Shown here: piece by piece, positions 6,721-6,931 of the stretch | Layout: every line of letters begins with the position of its first letter | How positions within the stretch are numbered: position 1 is the first letter of the stretch | Assembly (NCBI GenBank): GCA_019308705.1 | Contig: JAFDHW010000170.1 | Span: 1 to 6,931, forward strand | Length of the DNA stretch: 6,931 nt | Reading direction: 5' to 3' | DNA from: Deltaproteobacteria bacterium | GTDB taxonomy: Bacteria; Desulfobacterota; Desulfobacteria; Desulfobacterales; Desulfatibacillaceae | Translations under genes and position numbers: made by a program | Notes under the pieces: generated by a model | Database searches by the model: none | Told to the model about the DNA's origin: nothing | Seen by the model: only the letters and a program-made list of their open reading frames with translations

Positions 6721-6931
6721 CCTAGCCCGAATTATTCATGAAAAATTTCACCGAATAAAATATTTATATGGATTTAAACAGGTTAAGTGCCAACTGAAGG
6801 GTCCTTGAAAAATACATGCTGTTTATTTGAGGAATGCTGACATTGGTGAAATTTTTCACCCTTCCGGCGAGCCCGATTCACGCGATAGCTGCGTCAGGAG
6901 GCGGTCGCGGTACAAAAGTACAGCTTCCCTC
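6721..6931. repeat. Dispersed intergenic repeat, copy 2, with AT-rich leading part (cut by window end)
   Basis: No gene is supported here. The segment opens with CCTAGCCCGAATTATTCATG (6721-6740); 6726-6742 is a 15-of-17 reverse-complement match to 137-153 in copy 1. An AT-rich part follows to about 6840. AAAAATTTCACC at 6741-6752 is repeated inverted at 6845-6856, and 6845-6860 is itself a near-palindrome (GGTGAAA-TT-TTTCACC). From 6826 to the window end it aligns directly with 1 to about 106, keeping the TCACCCTTC...GCCCGATT core and the GTAC-AAAA-GTAC hairpin (6910-6921). An intact unit would therefore run from a CCCG-ATTATTCA end to its inverted partner. The ends recall those of some insertion sequences (IS1380-like, from memory and unverified); no transposase is present. 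Confidence 0.6.

Noticed and set aside
1..6931. CRISPR array, tRNA or rRNA genes, anti-phage system, toxin-antitoxin pair
   Set aside because: No regularly spaced repeats, cloverleaf, rRNA-like stretch or known system proteins were seen on either strand.

Overview
This is a GC-rich bacterial window in which every gene reads on the + strand, coding is dense, and one gene appears to start at TTG. My impression is a sulfate-reducer-like member of the Desulfobacterota (former Deltaproteobacteria, Desulfobacterales-like). That rests on the style of the proteins and intergenic repeats, not on a marker gene, so it is only a moderate inference.

Layout: (1) 1-175 is part of a dispersed, hairpin-rich non-coding repeat. 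(2) 227-451 encodes a 74-aa protein of unknown function whose end overlaps the next reading frame. (3) 435-2295 is a UvrD/Rep-type superfamily 1 DNA helicase. It is broken near 1283-1285 by a deletion of roughly 50 bases that removes helicase motif IV and shifts the frame, so it is called a pseudogene. (4) 2296-2599 is a structured non-coding stretch. (5) 2600-3748 encodes an intact class I/II PLP-dependent aminotransferase. (6) 3841-4458 (ysxC/engB) and 4455-5357 (era) overlap by the four bases ATGA; both encode ribosome-assembly GTPases. (7) 5506-6335 encodes a RimK-like ATP-grasp protein whose best start codon is one base out of frame with the rest. (8) 6366-6683 encodes a small HNH endonuclease-like protein. 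(9) 6684-6931 holds a possible weak terminator, an AT-rich stretch, and a second diverged copy of the repeat that opens the window, in the same orientation.

How the genes relate: only ysxC-era is a clear functional pair (large- and small-subunit ribosome maturation). The 74-aa gene and the helicase look translationally coupled, as may the ATP-grasp and HNH genes, but no joint function can be read from the sequence.

I see no CRISPR array, tRNA, rRNA, transposase, toxin-antitoxin pair or recognisable defence system. The parts most worth a second look are the two gene disruptions (helicase motif IV, ATP-grasp start) and the repeat family at both ends. Either disruption could be real or an assembly error.
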